Below, piece after piece: positions 1 through 10,792 of a stretch of DNA of 64,000 nucleotides. The notes beneath the pieces are model-generated. The model did not search any database, had not been told where the DNA came from, and saw nothing but the letters and a program-made list of their open reading frames with translations. The translations under genes and the position numbers were made by a program. Within the stretch, counting starts at the first letter, position 1. Each line of letters starts with the position of its first letter. The DNA is from Streptomyces sp. JB150 (lineage in GTDB: Bacteria > Actinomycetota > Actinomycetes > Streptomycetales > Streptomycetaceae): NCBI RefSeq assembly GCF_011193355.1, contig NZ_CP049780.1, forward strand, positions 4,931,663 through 4,995,662. Direction: 5' to 3'.

Positions 1-1361
1 CGGCCGGCCAGTCCGTGCGCGTACCGGGCGGCGTGCAGGCCCGCCCGCCGCCCGAACACCAGCAGGTCGGACAGCGAGTTTCCGCCGAGCCGGTTGGAGC
101 CGTGCATCCCGCCGGCCACCTCACCGGCGGCGTACAGGCCCGGCACCCCGCGCGCCGCCGCCGTGTCCGACTCGACGGCGATGCCGCCCATCACGTAGTG
201 GCAGGTCGGCCCGACCTCCATGGGCTCCGCGGTGATGTCGACGTCGGCCAGCTCCTTGAACTGGTGGTACATCGACGGCAGCCGCCGCTTGATCACCTCG
301 GCGGGCATGCGGGTCGACACGTCCAGGAACACCCCGCCGTGCGGGGAGCCGCGGCCCTCCTTCACCTCCGTGTTGATCGCCCGGGCGACCTCGTCACGGG
401 GGAGCAGTTCGGGCGGGCGCCGGTGGTGGTCCGGGTCGTCGTACCAGCGGTCGGCCTCGTCCTCGGTCTCGGCGTACTTCTCCCTGAAGACGTCCGGGAT
501 GTAGTCGAACATGAACCGCTTGCCGTCGGAGTTCCTGAGCACCCCGCCGTCGCCGCGCACCGACTCGGTGACCAGGATGCCCTTCACCGACGGCGGCCAG
601 ACCATGCCCGTCGGATGGAACTGCACGAACTCCATGTTCAGCAGCGGAGCCCCGGCCAGCAGTGCCAGCGCGTGCCCGTCGCCGGTGTACTCCCAGGAGT
701 TCGACGTCACCTTGAAGGACTTGCCGATGCCGCCCGTGGCGATCACCACGGCGGGCGCCTCCAGGACGAGGAAGCGGCCGCTCTCGCGCTCGTAGGCGAA
801 GACCCCGGACACCCGCTCGCCGTCCTTCAGCACCCGCGTGACCGTGCACTCCTGGAAGACCTTCAGCCGGGACTCGTAGGCCCCGGTCTCGCGGTGGTCC
901 TCCTGCTGGAGCGCGACGATCTTCTGCTGGAGGGTGCGGATCAGCTCCAGGCCGGTGCGGTCGCCGACGTGGGCGAGGCGCGGGTACTCGTGGCCGCCGA
1001 AGTTGCGCTGCGAGATCCGGCCGTCCTTCGTACGGTCGAACAGCGCGCCCCAGGTCTCCAGCTCCCACACCCGGTCCGGCGCCTCCTGGGCGTGCAGCTC
1101 GGCCATCCGCCACTGGTTGAGGAACTTGCCGCCGCGCATCGTGTCGCGGAAGTGGACCTGCCAGCTGTCGTTCTCGTTGGCGTTGGCCATCGCGGCCGCG
1201 ATGCCGCCCTCGGCCATCACCGTGTGCGCCTTGCCGAACAGCGACTTGCAGATCACCGCCGTACGGGCGCCGCGCTCACGGGCCTCGATGGCGGCGCGCA
1301 GCCCCGCCCCGCCGGCCCCGACCACGACGACGTCCCACTCCTGCCGCTCCACCACGGACAT
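1..1361 (-). CDS. sdhA: Succinate dehydrogenase/fumarate reductase flavoprotein subunit (partial, C-terminus outside window)
   Basis: FAD-binding catalytic subunit that interconverts succinate and fumarate at the membrane. The frame opens with ATG at 1361 and begins MSVVERQEWDVVVVGAGGAG, a dinucleotide-binding GxGxxG fold. It continues with AEGGIAAA, the FAD-site HxxxGDRTG-like stretch, the substrate-loop QFHPTG motif and, near the cut end, MHGSNRLGGNSL. The stop lies left of the window. The start overlaps the stop of the upstream cytochrome b gene (TGATG), so the two are translationally coupled. An iron-sulfur subunit gene is expected just beyond the left edge. Family assignment is secure; the preferred direction (dehydrogenase or fumarate reductase) cannot be told from sequence. 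Confidence 0.93.
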   Translation of the reverse strand, partial: MSVVERQEWDVVVVGAGGAGLRAAIEARERGARTAVICKSLFGKAHTVMAEGGIAAAMANANENDSWQVHFRDTMRGGKFLNQWRMAELHAQEAPDRVWELETWGALFDRTKDGRISQRNFGGHEYPRLAHVGDRTGLELIRTLQQKIVALQQEDHRETGAYESRLKVFQECTVTRVLKDGERVSGVFAYERESGRFLVLEAPAVVIATGGIGKSFKVTSNSWEYTGDGHALALLAGAPLLNMEFVQFHPTGMVWPPSVKGILVTESVRGDGGVLRNSDGKRFMFDYIPDVFREKYAETEDEADRWYDDPDHHRRPPELLPRDEVARAINTEVKEGRGSPHGGVFLDVSTRMPAEVIKRRLPSMYHQFKELADVDITAEPMEVGPTCHYVMGGIAVESDTAAARGVPGLYAAGEVAGGMHGSNRLGGNSLSDLLVFGRRAGLHAARYAHGLAG

Positions 1362-2197
1362 CAGAAGAACCTCGGATCCTCGAAGACACCGGACGCGACC
1401 AGATAGACGTAGAAGTCGGCGAGCGCCACGCTCGCCAGCGACGTCCAGGCGAGCAGCATGTGCCGGGCGTTGAGCTTCCCCGCCCACTGCCACATGCGGT
1501 AGCGCACGGGGTGCCGGGAGAAGTGCTTGAGCTTGCCGCCGACGATGTGCCGGCAGGAGTGGCAGGAGAGGGTGTACGCCCAGATCAGCACGATGTTGAC
1601 GACGAACACCAGGGTGCCGAGGCCCATGTGGCCCCACGCGTAGCGCTCGTCGCGGAAGGCGAGCACGGTGTCGTAGGTGAGGATCCCGGCGACGGGGAGC
1701 GCCGCGTAGAAGAAGTAGCGGTGGACGTTCTGCAGGATCAGCGGGAAGCGGGTCTCACCGGTGTACCTCTTGTGCGGTTCGGCGACCGCGCAGGCCGGCG
1801 GGGACGCCCAGAAGCCCCGGTAGTAGGCCTTGCGGTAGTAGTAGCAGGTCAGGCGGAAGCCCAGCGGGAAGATCAGGATGAGGATCGCGGGGGAGATCCC
1901 CCACCAGCCGCCGACGATCTCCCAGTTGGGGCCCGCCCTCATCGGCTCGCAGTTCTCCGCGAGGCACGGCGAGTAGAACGGCGAGACGTAGGGCGCCGCG
2001 TAGTAGTCGGCGTTGGCGAAGGCCCGCCAGGTCGAGTAGACGACGAAGGCGAGCAGTCCGGCGGCGGTGGCGGCCGGGGCCAGCCACCAGCGGTCGGTGC
2101 GCAGGTGCGGGGCGGCGATCGCGGCACGGCCGGCGGCGCGTACGCCGCCGGCGGCCGGACCCCGCCGCGTTGTCGGAGGTTCCGTACCAGTGGCCAA
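1361..2197 (-). CDS. Succinate dehydrogenase cytochrome b-type membrane anchor
   Basis: A 278-residue integral membrane protein with five hydrophobic helices (about residues 37-60, 98-125, 158-180, 191-220 and 249-271), the number expected of a single-subunit type-B haem anchor of succinate:quinone oxidoreductase. Histidines near helices 3 and 4 (for example in SCHSCRHIV) are candidate haem ligands. The best start is TTG at 2197, preceded by GGAG about 8 bases upstream. It precedes and overlaps the flavoprotein gene, so it should anchor that subunit and pass electrons to or from menaquinone. The helix count and position are seen directly; haem binding is inferred. Confidence 0.85.
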   Translation of the reverse strand: MATGTEPPTTRRGPAAGGVRAAGRAAIAAPHLRTDRWWLAPAATAAGLLAFVVYSTWRAFANADYYAAPYVSPFYSPCLAENCEPMRAGPNWEIVGGWWGISPAILILIFPLGFRLTCYYYRKAYYRGFWASPPACAVAEPHKRYTGETRFPLILQNVHRYFFYAALPVAGILTYDTVLAFRDERYAWGHMGLGTLVFVVNIVLIWAYTLSCHSCRHIVGGKLKHFSRHPVRYRMWQWAGKLNARHMLLAWTSLASVALADFYVYLVASGVFEDPRFF

Positions 2198-2223
2198 GGC
2201 GTGACTCCGGTCGGCTCGGTGGC

Positions 2224-2514
2224 TCAGGGGGCGCGACGGTCACGGGCGCCGAGACCCTCGTCGTCCGAGTCGCTCCACAGGGTGACGTCGTACGGGTCGT
2301 CGGAGATCGTGACCACCTCCGGGTGCCGGGCGGCAGCGGACCCGGTGGCCGTCTCGCGCAGCAGCGCGACGCTCTCGCGCAGGTGCTCGCAGTCGGCGCG
2401 GACCCGGCGGATGTCGACTCCGCCGCTGCCCATCCGCTGTTCCAGGCGGCTCACCGACCGGCTCAGATCGTCGAGGCACCGCTGGAGGGATGCCAGTTCA
2501 TCGTGCACGGACAT
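2224..2514 (-). CDS. Small coiled-coil hypothetical protein
   Basis: A 96-residue soluble, acidic protein. The first 60 residues show heptad-like spacing (for example LQRCLDDLSRSVSRLEQRM) consistent with a short coiled coil; the tail is Asp/Ser rich. No signal peptide or membrane segment is visible. ATG at 2514 is preceded by GAGG with suitable spacing. The stop is only 26 bases before the start of the dehydrogenase anchor gene, so it is probably the first gene of that operon. No function is recognised. Confidence 0.7.
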   Translation of the reverse strand: MSVHDELASLQRCLDDLSRSVSRLEQRMGSGGVDIRRVRADCEHLRESVALLRETATGSAAARHPEVVTISDDPYDVTLWSDSDDEGLGARDRRAP

Positions 2515-2813
2515 GACGTGACCTCACTTCCGTCGGCCGGCTGGCCGTGGGCGGCAACGGTCATGCGCCTGCGAGTGTCGCGCGTCACACCTGCCGGTGG
2601 GAAGGGGACGCGCACCGATTGGCCGAGGCGTGCGGGTGCGTCCCGTGGTGCGCTGCGCCGGACGGGTGACCTTCCGGTCGGTCACCGCCGTGTCGCCGTC
2701 CGTTGCCGAACCCTTTCCTCTTCAGTGGCCGCATACATAGCCATACATGTGATCAGCTTCCATATACCGCCAAAAGTGAGCGTAACGCCCGCGGCCCCCG
2801 GAGGTAACACGAG
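2515..2813. promoter_or_regulatory. Divergent intergenic region with a helically phased direct repeat
   Basis: This 299-base gap separates the leftward dehydrogenase operon from the rightward peptide-binding gene, so it should hold both promoters. It contains the 7-mer CATACAT twice (2732-2738 and 2742-2748), start-to-start distance 10 bases, one helical turn, about 70 bases before the rightward start. That arrangement suits a tandem protein-binding site, but no regulator is identified. A clear ribosome binding site GGAGGT (2800-2805) precedes the ATG at 2814. Confidence 0.35.
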
Positions 2814-5000
2814 ATGTCCCACGACGGCGTCGTCAGCACACGCGCGGTCATGCGCTCGGTCGCCTTCCTCACCGCGGGCGTGCTCACCGTGCCGGTGCTC
2901 GCCGGGTGCAGCTCGAAGGACCCGGCCGGCAAGCCGCTGGCCGCCCAGGACATCGCCCCCGCCGCGCGCGCCCAGGTCGTCGACGGCGGCACCCTGCGCT
3001 GGGCGGTGGACGCCGTGCCGGAGACCCTGAACACCTTCCAGGCGGACGCCGACGCGGCCACCACCCGGATCGCCCAGGCCGTGCTGCCGTCGATGTACCG
3101 GCTGGACGCCGACGGCCGGCCCCGGCTCGACTCCGACTTCCTGGAGTCGGCCGAGGTCGTCGAGACCGAGCCCCGGCAGGTCGTCCTCTACCGGCTCAAC
3201 CAGCAGGCCGTCTGGAGCGACGGCCGCGAGATCGGCGCCGCCGACTTCGCCGCCCAGTGGCGCGCCCTGTCCGGCAAGGACAGCGCGTACTGGACCGCGC
3301 GCAACGCCGGCTACGACCGCATCGAGCGGATCGAGCGCGGCGCGAACGACCTGGAGGTGCGGGTCACCTTCAACCGCCCCTACGCGGACTGGCGCTCGCT
3401 GTTCTCGCCGCTGTACCCGAAGGAGGTCATGGGCACCCCGGACGCCTTCAACGACGGCGCCCGCAGGAAGCTGAAGATCACCGCCGGGCCGTTCACCGTC
3501 AAGAAGGTCGACCGCACGGACGACGAGGTCGTCCTCACCCGCAATCCCCGCTGGTGGGGCGACCCGACCAAGCTCTCCGAGATCGTGCTGACCGCCGTCG
3601 ACCGCGAGGAGCGGGCCGCCGCGCTGGCCGCCGGGAAGGTCGACCTGGCCGAGATCGACCCGGCCGCCGCCCGCCGGATCACCGCCGCCGCGGGCCCGCC
3701 GGCCCCGTCCGCCGCGCCGGACGGCGGGACGCCCGCCTCCCCGGGCGAGGGGTCCGCCGCCTCCCCCGACCGGGGTGGCGACGACGGGAAGGCCCGCGCC
3801 GGGGAGCGGCGACGCACGGGCACGCCGTCCCGCCGCCAGCGCGAGCTGGCCGCCTTCGAGGTCCGCAAGTCCCTGGAGCCGGTCTACACCCAGCTCGCCC
3901 TCAACGGCTCCGCCGGCCCGCTCGCCGACGAACGGGTCCGCCGCGCCGTCGCCCGCGCCCTCGACCGCGAGGAGCTGGCCGCGGCCGTCCTGAAGCCGCT
4001 GGGCCTGCCCGCCGTCCCCGTCGGCAGCCACCTCGCCCTGGCCGGCCAGGCCGCCTACGCCGACAACAGCGGCGCCCTCGGCGACCAGGACACCGCCGAA
4101 GCGCAGGCGCTGCTCGCGGACGCCGGGTGGGTGCGCGGCGGGCCGCTGGACGAGACCGAGAAGGGCGAGAAGGCGGCCGGCGCCCGTGGCGAGAAGGCCC
4201 CGCGAGAGGCGTCGCGCGGTGACGGGAAGGACGGCCCGAAAAGCCACGAGGACGACGGCGTGTACATCGTCGGCCAGGACGGCAAGGCCCGCGCCGCCGA
4301 GCAGGACCACGGCGGGCAGGACGGCGCCCGCAACCTCGCCCAGGACGGCACCCAGCAGCTGAGGCAGGGCGGCGCCCCCGGCGCGTACGCCCCCGAGGGA
4401 ACCGCCGCACCGGCGGGCGCCAGGACCGGGGTGCTGGCGAAGGACGGCAAGCCGCTCGCGCTCCGCTTCGTCCTGCCGTCAGGGCCCGGCTCGGAGAGCC
4501 TGCGCACGGTCGCGGAACGCATCAGCCGCATGCTGGAGCGGGTCGGCATCCGCACCGAGCTGACCAAGGTCAGCGACGAGAGCTACTTCAAGGACCACAT
4601 CGCCTCCGGCGCGTACGACCTCGCCCTCTACTCCTGGCCCGCCTCCGCCTTCCCCGCCACCGACGCCCGCCCGATCTACGCCAAGCCGGTCCCGGCCGCC
4701 GACGGCTCCCTCTCGGTCGAGCAGAACTGGACCCGGGTCGGCACCGACCAGGTGGACCAGCTCTTCGACGAGGCCATCGGCACCCTGGACGAGTCCCGGG
4801 CCCGCTCGCTGATCCGCAAGGCCGACGCCCGCATCTGGGCCGCGGCCGGCTCCATCCCCCTCTACCAGCGCCCCCAGCTGGTCGCGGCACGCAGGAACCT
4901 GGCCAACGCGGGCGCGTTCGGCTTCCAGACCCCGGTCTTCCAGGACATCGGCTTCCTGAAGAAGGCCGTCAGGCCGGCCCCGAGCCCGTCGCGCGGCTGA
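2814..5000 (+). CDS. Orphan oligopeptide-binding lipoprotein (SBP_bac_5 family) with disordered insertions
   Basis: Extracellular solute-binding lipoprotein of the peptide/nickel class. An N-terminal signal ends in the lipobox LAGC (about residue 31), followed by a short linker and the family fold (for example LRWAVDAVPETLNTF, VWSDGREIGAADF). At 728 residues it is well over the usual 500-600. The excess lies in two hydrophilic low-complexity stretches, about residues 290-345 (Pro/Gly/Arg) and 440-545 (Lys/Glu/Gly/Gln). No permease or ATPase is adjacent, so it probably borrows a transporter such as the BldK-like one 2.8 kb downstream. Start ATG has GGAGGT 8 bases upstream. Ligand unknown. Confidence 0.88.
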   Translation: MSHDGVVSTRAVMRSVAFLTAGVLTVPVLAGCSSKDPAGKPLAAQDIAPAARAQVVDGGTLRWAVDAVPETLNTFQADADAATTRIAQAVLPSMYRLDADGRPRLDSDFLESAEVVETEPRQVVLYRLNQQAVWSDGREIGAADFAAQWRALSGKDSAYWTARNAGYDRIERIERGANDLEVRVTFNRPYADWRSLFSPLYPKEVMGTPDAFNDGARRKLKITAGPFTVKKVDRTDDEVVLTRNPRWWGDPTKLSEIVLTAVDREERAAALAAGKVDLAEIDPAAARRITAAAGPPAPSAAPDGGTPASPGEGSAASPDRGGDDGKARAGERRRTGTPSRRQRELAAFEVRKSLEPVYTQLALNGSAGPLADERVRRAVARALDREELAAAVLKPLGLPAVPVGSHLALAGQAAYADNSGALGDQDTAEAQALLADAGWVRGGPLDETEKGEKAAGARGEKAPREASRGDGKDGPKSHEDDGVYIVGQDGKARAAEQDHGGQDGARNLAQDGTQQLRQGGAPGAYAPEGTAAPAGARTGVLAKDGKPLALRFVLPSGPGSESLRTVAERISRMLERVGIRTELTKVSDESYFKDHIASGAYDLALYSWPASAFPATDARPIYAKPVPAADGSLSVEQNWTRVGTDQVDQLFDEAIGTLDESRARSLIRKADARIWAAAGSIPLYQRPQLVAARRNLANAGAFGFQTPVFQDIGFLKKAVRPAPSPSRG

Positions 5001-5229
5001 CCCGGACCGGGTCCGACGGCCCGCCCCCGGACGATCCGGAGAGCACCCCGGACAGGGCTCCGAGGGCGCCCGTGGCGGGGCCCGGCGGCCGGGCCCGGCG
5101 GGGCTCGGGCGGTCGGAACCGGCGGGGACACGTAACATGGGGTGAGGCCGTGGCATGTCAAGCCCGGCAGGGCGCGCGTAACGCAGGTCTACGCGCAGCC
5201 GTCCGCACACTCCGGGAGTACGCCTCAAT

Positions 5230-7137
<1,908 letters not shown>

Positions 7138-7150
7138 CACCCGCTCTTCG

Positions 7151-7193
7151 AAGGCCCGGGCGTCCCCAGCATGGGGGCGCCCGGGCCTTTTTC
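7151..7193 (+). terminator. Intrinsic terminator of typA
   Basis: A 17-bp stem (7151-7167 pairing with 7173-7189, one G-T wobble) with a 5-base loop, followed by a short T run, starting 14 bases after the typA stop. Confidence 0.9.
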
Positions 7194-7800
7194 CACCCGT
7201 TTTTTCGCGCCTTCACCACCCGCCGTTGTCCGAAACGCGGAGAGCCTCGCCCGATAGCCAGGTAACACGTCCGTTTCGCGGCCTTCTTCGCCGGAACACT
7301 TTGTCCAGATTTTGGAAGATCTACGGGCGAGCTGTGACTGAATTGAGATTGAAGAACGGTGGTCGGTAGTTGGCTGATGGCAGATAGTTAGCCGCGTAGC
7401 GCTCGGGTCAATGGGTCTCGCGCTGTGGGGACAGCGCCGACTCACGAGCACCAGGGGGTGTCTGCTTCTCCGTCAGGGGTGTCGGAGGATCAGAAGCGCG
7501 CCCCCTCCTGTCGGTGAACACGTGGAGTCATGAGGAGGAGTCCCATGCGCGGTGTCACAAGCGCGAGGCGGGCCACAGCCATGTCGCGGACCGTCGTCGG
7601 CCGGACCTCGCCGCACACCGCACCGCGCTGAGCCCCGCCCGGGACGCCGCCGTCGCCGTACGCCTTCGCCTACGCGCGTCCGGCTGCGCCGTTCCCGTCC
7701 GGTTCAGGGTGCCCTGACGCCTCTTCATGCGCCGTACCGCGCTCGCGCGTCCCCGCGAGCCGGCGGTTCGGCACACCCATACCTGTGAAATGGGCGAACT
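7194..7800 (+). promoter_or_regulatory. Long leader/promoter region of the first BldK-like operon
   Basis: About 600 bases without a convincing gene. Frames here lack family resemblance and normal codon bias, and the first half is AT-richer than its surroundings. It holds a compound hairpin between 7454 and 7505: GGGGG with CCCCC at the base, then GCTTCT with AGAAGC, then CCG with CGG around a short loop. A sigma-70-like pair TTGAGA...TAGTTG occurs in the 7340-7370 area but is weak. The downstream gene has a poor Shine-Dalgarno sequence, so post-transcriptional control is possible. Confidence 0.4.
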
Positions 7801-8835
7801 GTGACAAGTCCTATCGACCTTGAGGGCGGCGCGACCTCGGCCGTCACCGACGGCGACCCCGGACCGGAGCGCAAGGCCGGGGAACCCGAACTCGTCGGCC
7901 GCTCTCCCGGCCAGCTCATGTGGCTGCGCTTCAAACGCGACCGCACGGGCGTGATCTCCGCCTGCGTCGTCGGGTTCTACTTCCTGATCGCCCTGCTCGC
8001 ACCGGTGATCGCGAAGCTGTACGGCAAGGACCCGTACACCGTCTACGCCGACGAACGGCCCGAACTCTTCGACAGCGCGGGCGTGCCGGTGCAGCCCAAC
8101 GGCGGCATCAGCGCCGAGTTCTGGTTCGGTCTGGAACCCGGCAACGGCTACGACGTCTTCACCAAGCTCCTCTACGGCATCCGCACCTCGCTGATGATCT
8201 CCGTGGCGGTGACGGTCACGGTCGTCCTGACCGGCATCCTGCTCGGCATCACCGCCGGCTACCTCGGCGGCAAGACGGACTACTGGATCAGCCGGATCAT
8301 CGACTTCCTGCTCGCCTTCCCGGCCCAGCTGTTCTTCATCGCCAGCATGCCGGTGGTGGTCGCCCTCTTCGTCCACCCGCGGGACGAGACCCCCACCTAT
8401 GTGCGGGTGCTGGCGCTGATCATGGTGCAGTGGTTCCTGGGCTGGATGAGCCTCGGCCGCATCCTCAGAGGCACCACACTCGCCCTGCGGGAACGGGAGT
8501 TCATCGAGGCGGCGAAGGTCAGCGGGGCCTCGCCGTGGCGGATCATCCGCAAGGAGATCCTGCCGAACGTGGTCACCCCGATCCTGGTGCAGGCCACGTA
8601 TCTGCTGCCCAACTTCGTGACCGCCGAGGCCGGCCTGTCCTTCCTCGGGGTGGGCATCGTCGAACCGACGCCGGACTGGGGGCAGATGTTCTCCAAGGCG
8701 TCCACCGAACTCGTGATGCAGAACGACATCACGTACATGTTCTTCCCCGGCGTCTCGATGATCATCTTCATCGTGGCTTTCAACCTGCTCGGGGACTCGG
8801 TCAGGGACGCCTTCGATCCCAAGACAGCGCGCTGA
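7801..8835 (+). CDS. bldKA: Oligopeptide ABC transporter permease, BldKA-like (DppC/OppC type)
   Basis: A 344-residue inner-membrane permease. After a hydrophilic N-terminus (about 45 residues) comes the OppC-type N-terminal motif (FKRDRTGVIS), a first membrane helix, a large extracytoplasmic loop (about 70-130), then a five-helix core. The ATPase-contacting EAA loop reads EFIEAAKVSGAS near residue 240. GTG at 7801 is the only in-frame start after a stop 14 bases upstream, and its ribosome site is weak. First gene of a five-gene operon; the order and the location after typA match bldKA in S. coelicolor as I recall it, so the name is a probable orthology call. Confidence 0.82.
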   Translation: MTSPIDLEGGATSAVTDGDPGPERKAGEPELVGRSPGQLMWLRFKRDRTGVISACVVGFYFLIALLAPVIAKLYGKDPYTVYADERPELFDSAGVPVQPNGGISAEFWFGLEPGNGYDVFTKLLYGIRTSLMISVAVTVTVVLTGILLGITAGYLGGKTDYWISRIIDFLLAFPAQLFFIASMPVVVALFVHPRDETPTYVRVLALIMVQWFLGWMSLGRILRGTTLALREREFIEAAKVSGASPWRIIRKEILPNVVTPILVQATYLLPNFVTAEAGLSFLGVGIVEPTPDWGQMFSKASTELVMQNDITYMFFPGVSMIIFIVAFNLLGDSVRDAFDPKTAR

Positions 8836-8879
8836 CCATTCCGTGTGCAACTGGTGCAACACAGATGGGTGGAATCTGA

Positions 8880-10697
8880 GTGATGAGTAGGGGCGGACGC
8901 CACATACACGCCGCAATCTCAGTGCTCGCGGCCGGAGCTCTCGTGCTCACCGGTTGCAGCGAGGGCGGCAGCAAGACCGGGAACGACAAGAACGACAAGG
9001 AACAGCAGGAGAACGCCCAGCGGCAGCAGAGTTCCATCCCGTTCGGCGACGCGAAGGACTCCGAGGGGCCCGCGCCCGAGGTGCCGGGCGCCAAGAGCGG
9101 CGGCACCATCTCCGTGCTGGCCCGCGACAGTTACGCCCACCTCGACCCGGGCCAGATCTACGTCCAGGACGAGATGGCGGTCTCCCAGCTGATCCACAGA
9201 GGCCTCACCGGCTACAAGGCCACCAGCGGCGACGGCAAGAAGCACGAGATCGTCGGCGACCTCGCCACCGACCCGGGGACCACCACCGACGGCGGCAAGA
9301 CCTGGAAGTACACGCTCAAGGACGGCATCAAGTGGGAGGACGGCTCCCCGATCACGTCCAAGGACGTCCGGCACAGCGTCGAGCGCCTGTTCGCGCCGTT
9401 CATCAACCAGGGCCCGCCCTACCTCCAGCAGTGGCTGGCCGACACCCCCGGCGCCGACTACCGCAAGCTGCTGAAGGACGGCCCCTACAAGGGCAAGCAC
9501 CTCCCGGACTCCCTGCTGGAGACCCCGGACGACAAGACGGTCGTCTTCAAGTTCAAAACCGCCCGACCCGACCTGCCGTACGCCCTGGCCATGGCCGGCT
9601 ACGCGATCGTCCCCCAGAAGCTCGACACCAAGGCCAAGTACGACAAGGACCCGGTGGCGGCGGGGCCGTACAAGATCCAGGAGTTCAAGTCCGGCAAGTC
9701 GATGACCCTGGTGCGCAACGAGAACTGGGACCCGAAGACGGACCCGCTGCGCCACCAGTACGTCGACCGGTTCGACATCACCTTCAACCACCAGTACGAG
9801 CAGTCCACCAAGGCGATGCTCGCCGACAACGGCAAGGACAAGACCGCCGTCAGCTTCAGCAACGCGGTCGACGCGGGCAACCTCTCCAAGGTGCTGAACG
9901 ACCCGGGCCTGAAGGACCGTACGGTCACCGGCTACCAGCCGTACGTCGGCCAGATGAACATCAACCTCAGCCACCCGGAGCTGAAGGACATCAAGATCCG
10001 CCAGGCCATCGCCTACGCGCTCCCCGTCACGCCGTTCGTCCGCGCCTACGGCGGCACCGACGCGATGGAGGTCGCCGGCGGCATCCTCTCCCCGACGGTC
10101 AGCGGCTACAACGCGGCCTTCGACCCGTGGGGCAAGAAGAAGAAGCCCGCCGGTGACCCGGAGAAGGCCAAGCAGCTCCTTCAGGAGGCCGGCAAGACCG
10201 GCATGAAGCTGACCTTCGGCTACATCAACACCCCCGAGGGCCAGCAGTACTCCACCGCCATGGCGGCGGGCCTGGAGAAGGCCGGCTTCGACGTCCAGCG
10301 CCAGGAGATCCCGGCCGAGACCTACTACGACCAGGTCAGCGCCCTGGACAACAACTACGACATCTTCCACACCGCGTGGGGCGCCGACTGGCCGTCCGCC
10401 TCGACCGTGATCCCGCCGCTGTACGACGGCCGCGCGATCGCCGAGGGCGCGCAGAACTACTCGCAGGTCAACGACCCGAAGATCAACAGCGAGATCGACA
10501 GGATCAGCAAGATCACCGACCCGGCGAAGGCCGCGGCCGAGTGGGGCAAGCTCAACGAGTACATCGTCAAGGACGTCGTCAACGTCGTCCCGACCGCGTA
10601 CTACAAGCAGGTCCAGATCGCCGGCTCCAAGATCGGCGGTCTCGTCTACGACGACGTGATCAGCGGCGTCGACCCGCGTCGCCTGTACGTCAAGTAA
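8880..10697 (+). CDS. bldKB: Oligopeptide-binding lipoprotein, BldKB-like
   Basis: A 605-residue extracytoplasmic receptor of the SBP_bac_5 family. The signal peptide ends in lipobox LTGC around residue 26, followed by a charged linker rich in Asn, Asp, Lys and Gln. The family fold starts near residue 70 (GGTISVLARDSYAHLDPGQI) and contains the hallmark W-EDG-ITSKDV region. In S. coelicolor BldKB imports a signalling oligopeptide needed for aerial growth; whether this copy does the same is inference. GTG at 8880 and ATG at 8883 are both possible starts. The next gene follows after 95 bases containing a hairpin. Confidence 0.85.
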   Translation: MMSRGGRHIHAAISVLAAGALVLTGCSEGGSKTGNDKNDKEQQENAQRQQSSIPFGDAKDSEGPAPEVPGAKSGGTISVLARDSYAHLDPGQIYVQDEMAVSQLIHRGLTGYKATSGDGKKHEIVGDLATDPGTTTDGGKTWKYTLKDGIKWEDGSPITSKDVRHSVERLFAPFINQGPPYLQQWLADTPGADYRKLLKDGPYKGKHLPDSLLETPDDKTVVFKFKTARPDLPYALAMAGYAIVPQKLDTKAKYDKDPVAAGPYKIQEFKSGKSMTLVRNENWDPKTDPLRHQYVDRFDITFNHQYEQSTKAMLADNGKDKTAVSFSNAVDAGNLSKVLNDPGLKDRTVTGYQPYVGQMNINLSHPELKDIKIRQAIAYALPVTPFVRAYGGTDAMEVAGGILSPTVSGYNAAFDPWGKKKKPAGDPEKAKQLLQEAGKTGMKLTFGYINTPEGQQYSTAMAAGLEKAGFDVQRQEIPAETYYDQVSALDNNYDIFHTAWGADWPSASTVIPPLYDGRAIAEGAQNYSQVNDPKINSEIDRISKITDPAKAAAEWGKLNEYIVKDVVNVVPTAYYKQVQIAGSKIGGLVYDDVISGVDPRRLYVK

Positions 10698-10714
10698 CCC
10701 CTGCCCGGCCCGGC

Positions 10715-10754
10715 ACCCGGTGCCCCGTCCGCGACCCGGCGGCGGGCACCGGGT
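10715..10754 (+). promoter_or_regulatory. Intercistronic hairpin between binding-protein and permease genes
   Basis: Perfect 11-bp inverted repeat (10715-10725 with 10744-10754) around an 18-base loop, 17 bases after the lipoprotein stop, with no T run. Such structures commonly protect the abundant binding-protein transcript from 3' decay or reduce read-through into permease genes; that role is inferred. Confidence 0.6.
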
Positions 10755-10792
10755 ACCGCCCGGCCCGCTGACGTCTGAGAGCTGCCCCTGCC

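Noticed and set aside
15..1406. 463-codon plus-strand frame over the flavoprotein gene
   Set aside because: The minus strand has the complete FAD-binding and substrate motifs of a succinate dehydrogenase flavoprotein.
7514..7717. Possible small gene in the leader of the BldKA-like gene
   Set aside because: No family resemblance, unusual codon use and no conserved features; treated as leader.
8919..10370. 483-codon frame antisense to the BldKB-like gene
   Set aside because: Arises from third-position GC bias of the real gene on the other strand; no ribosome site or motif.
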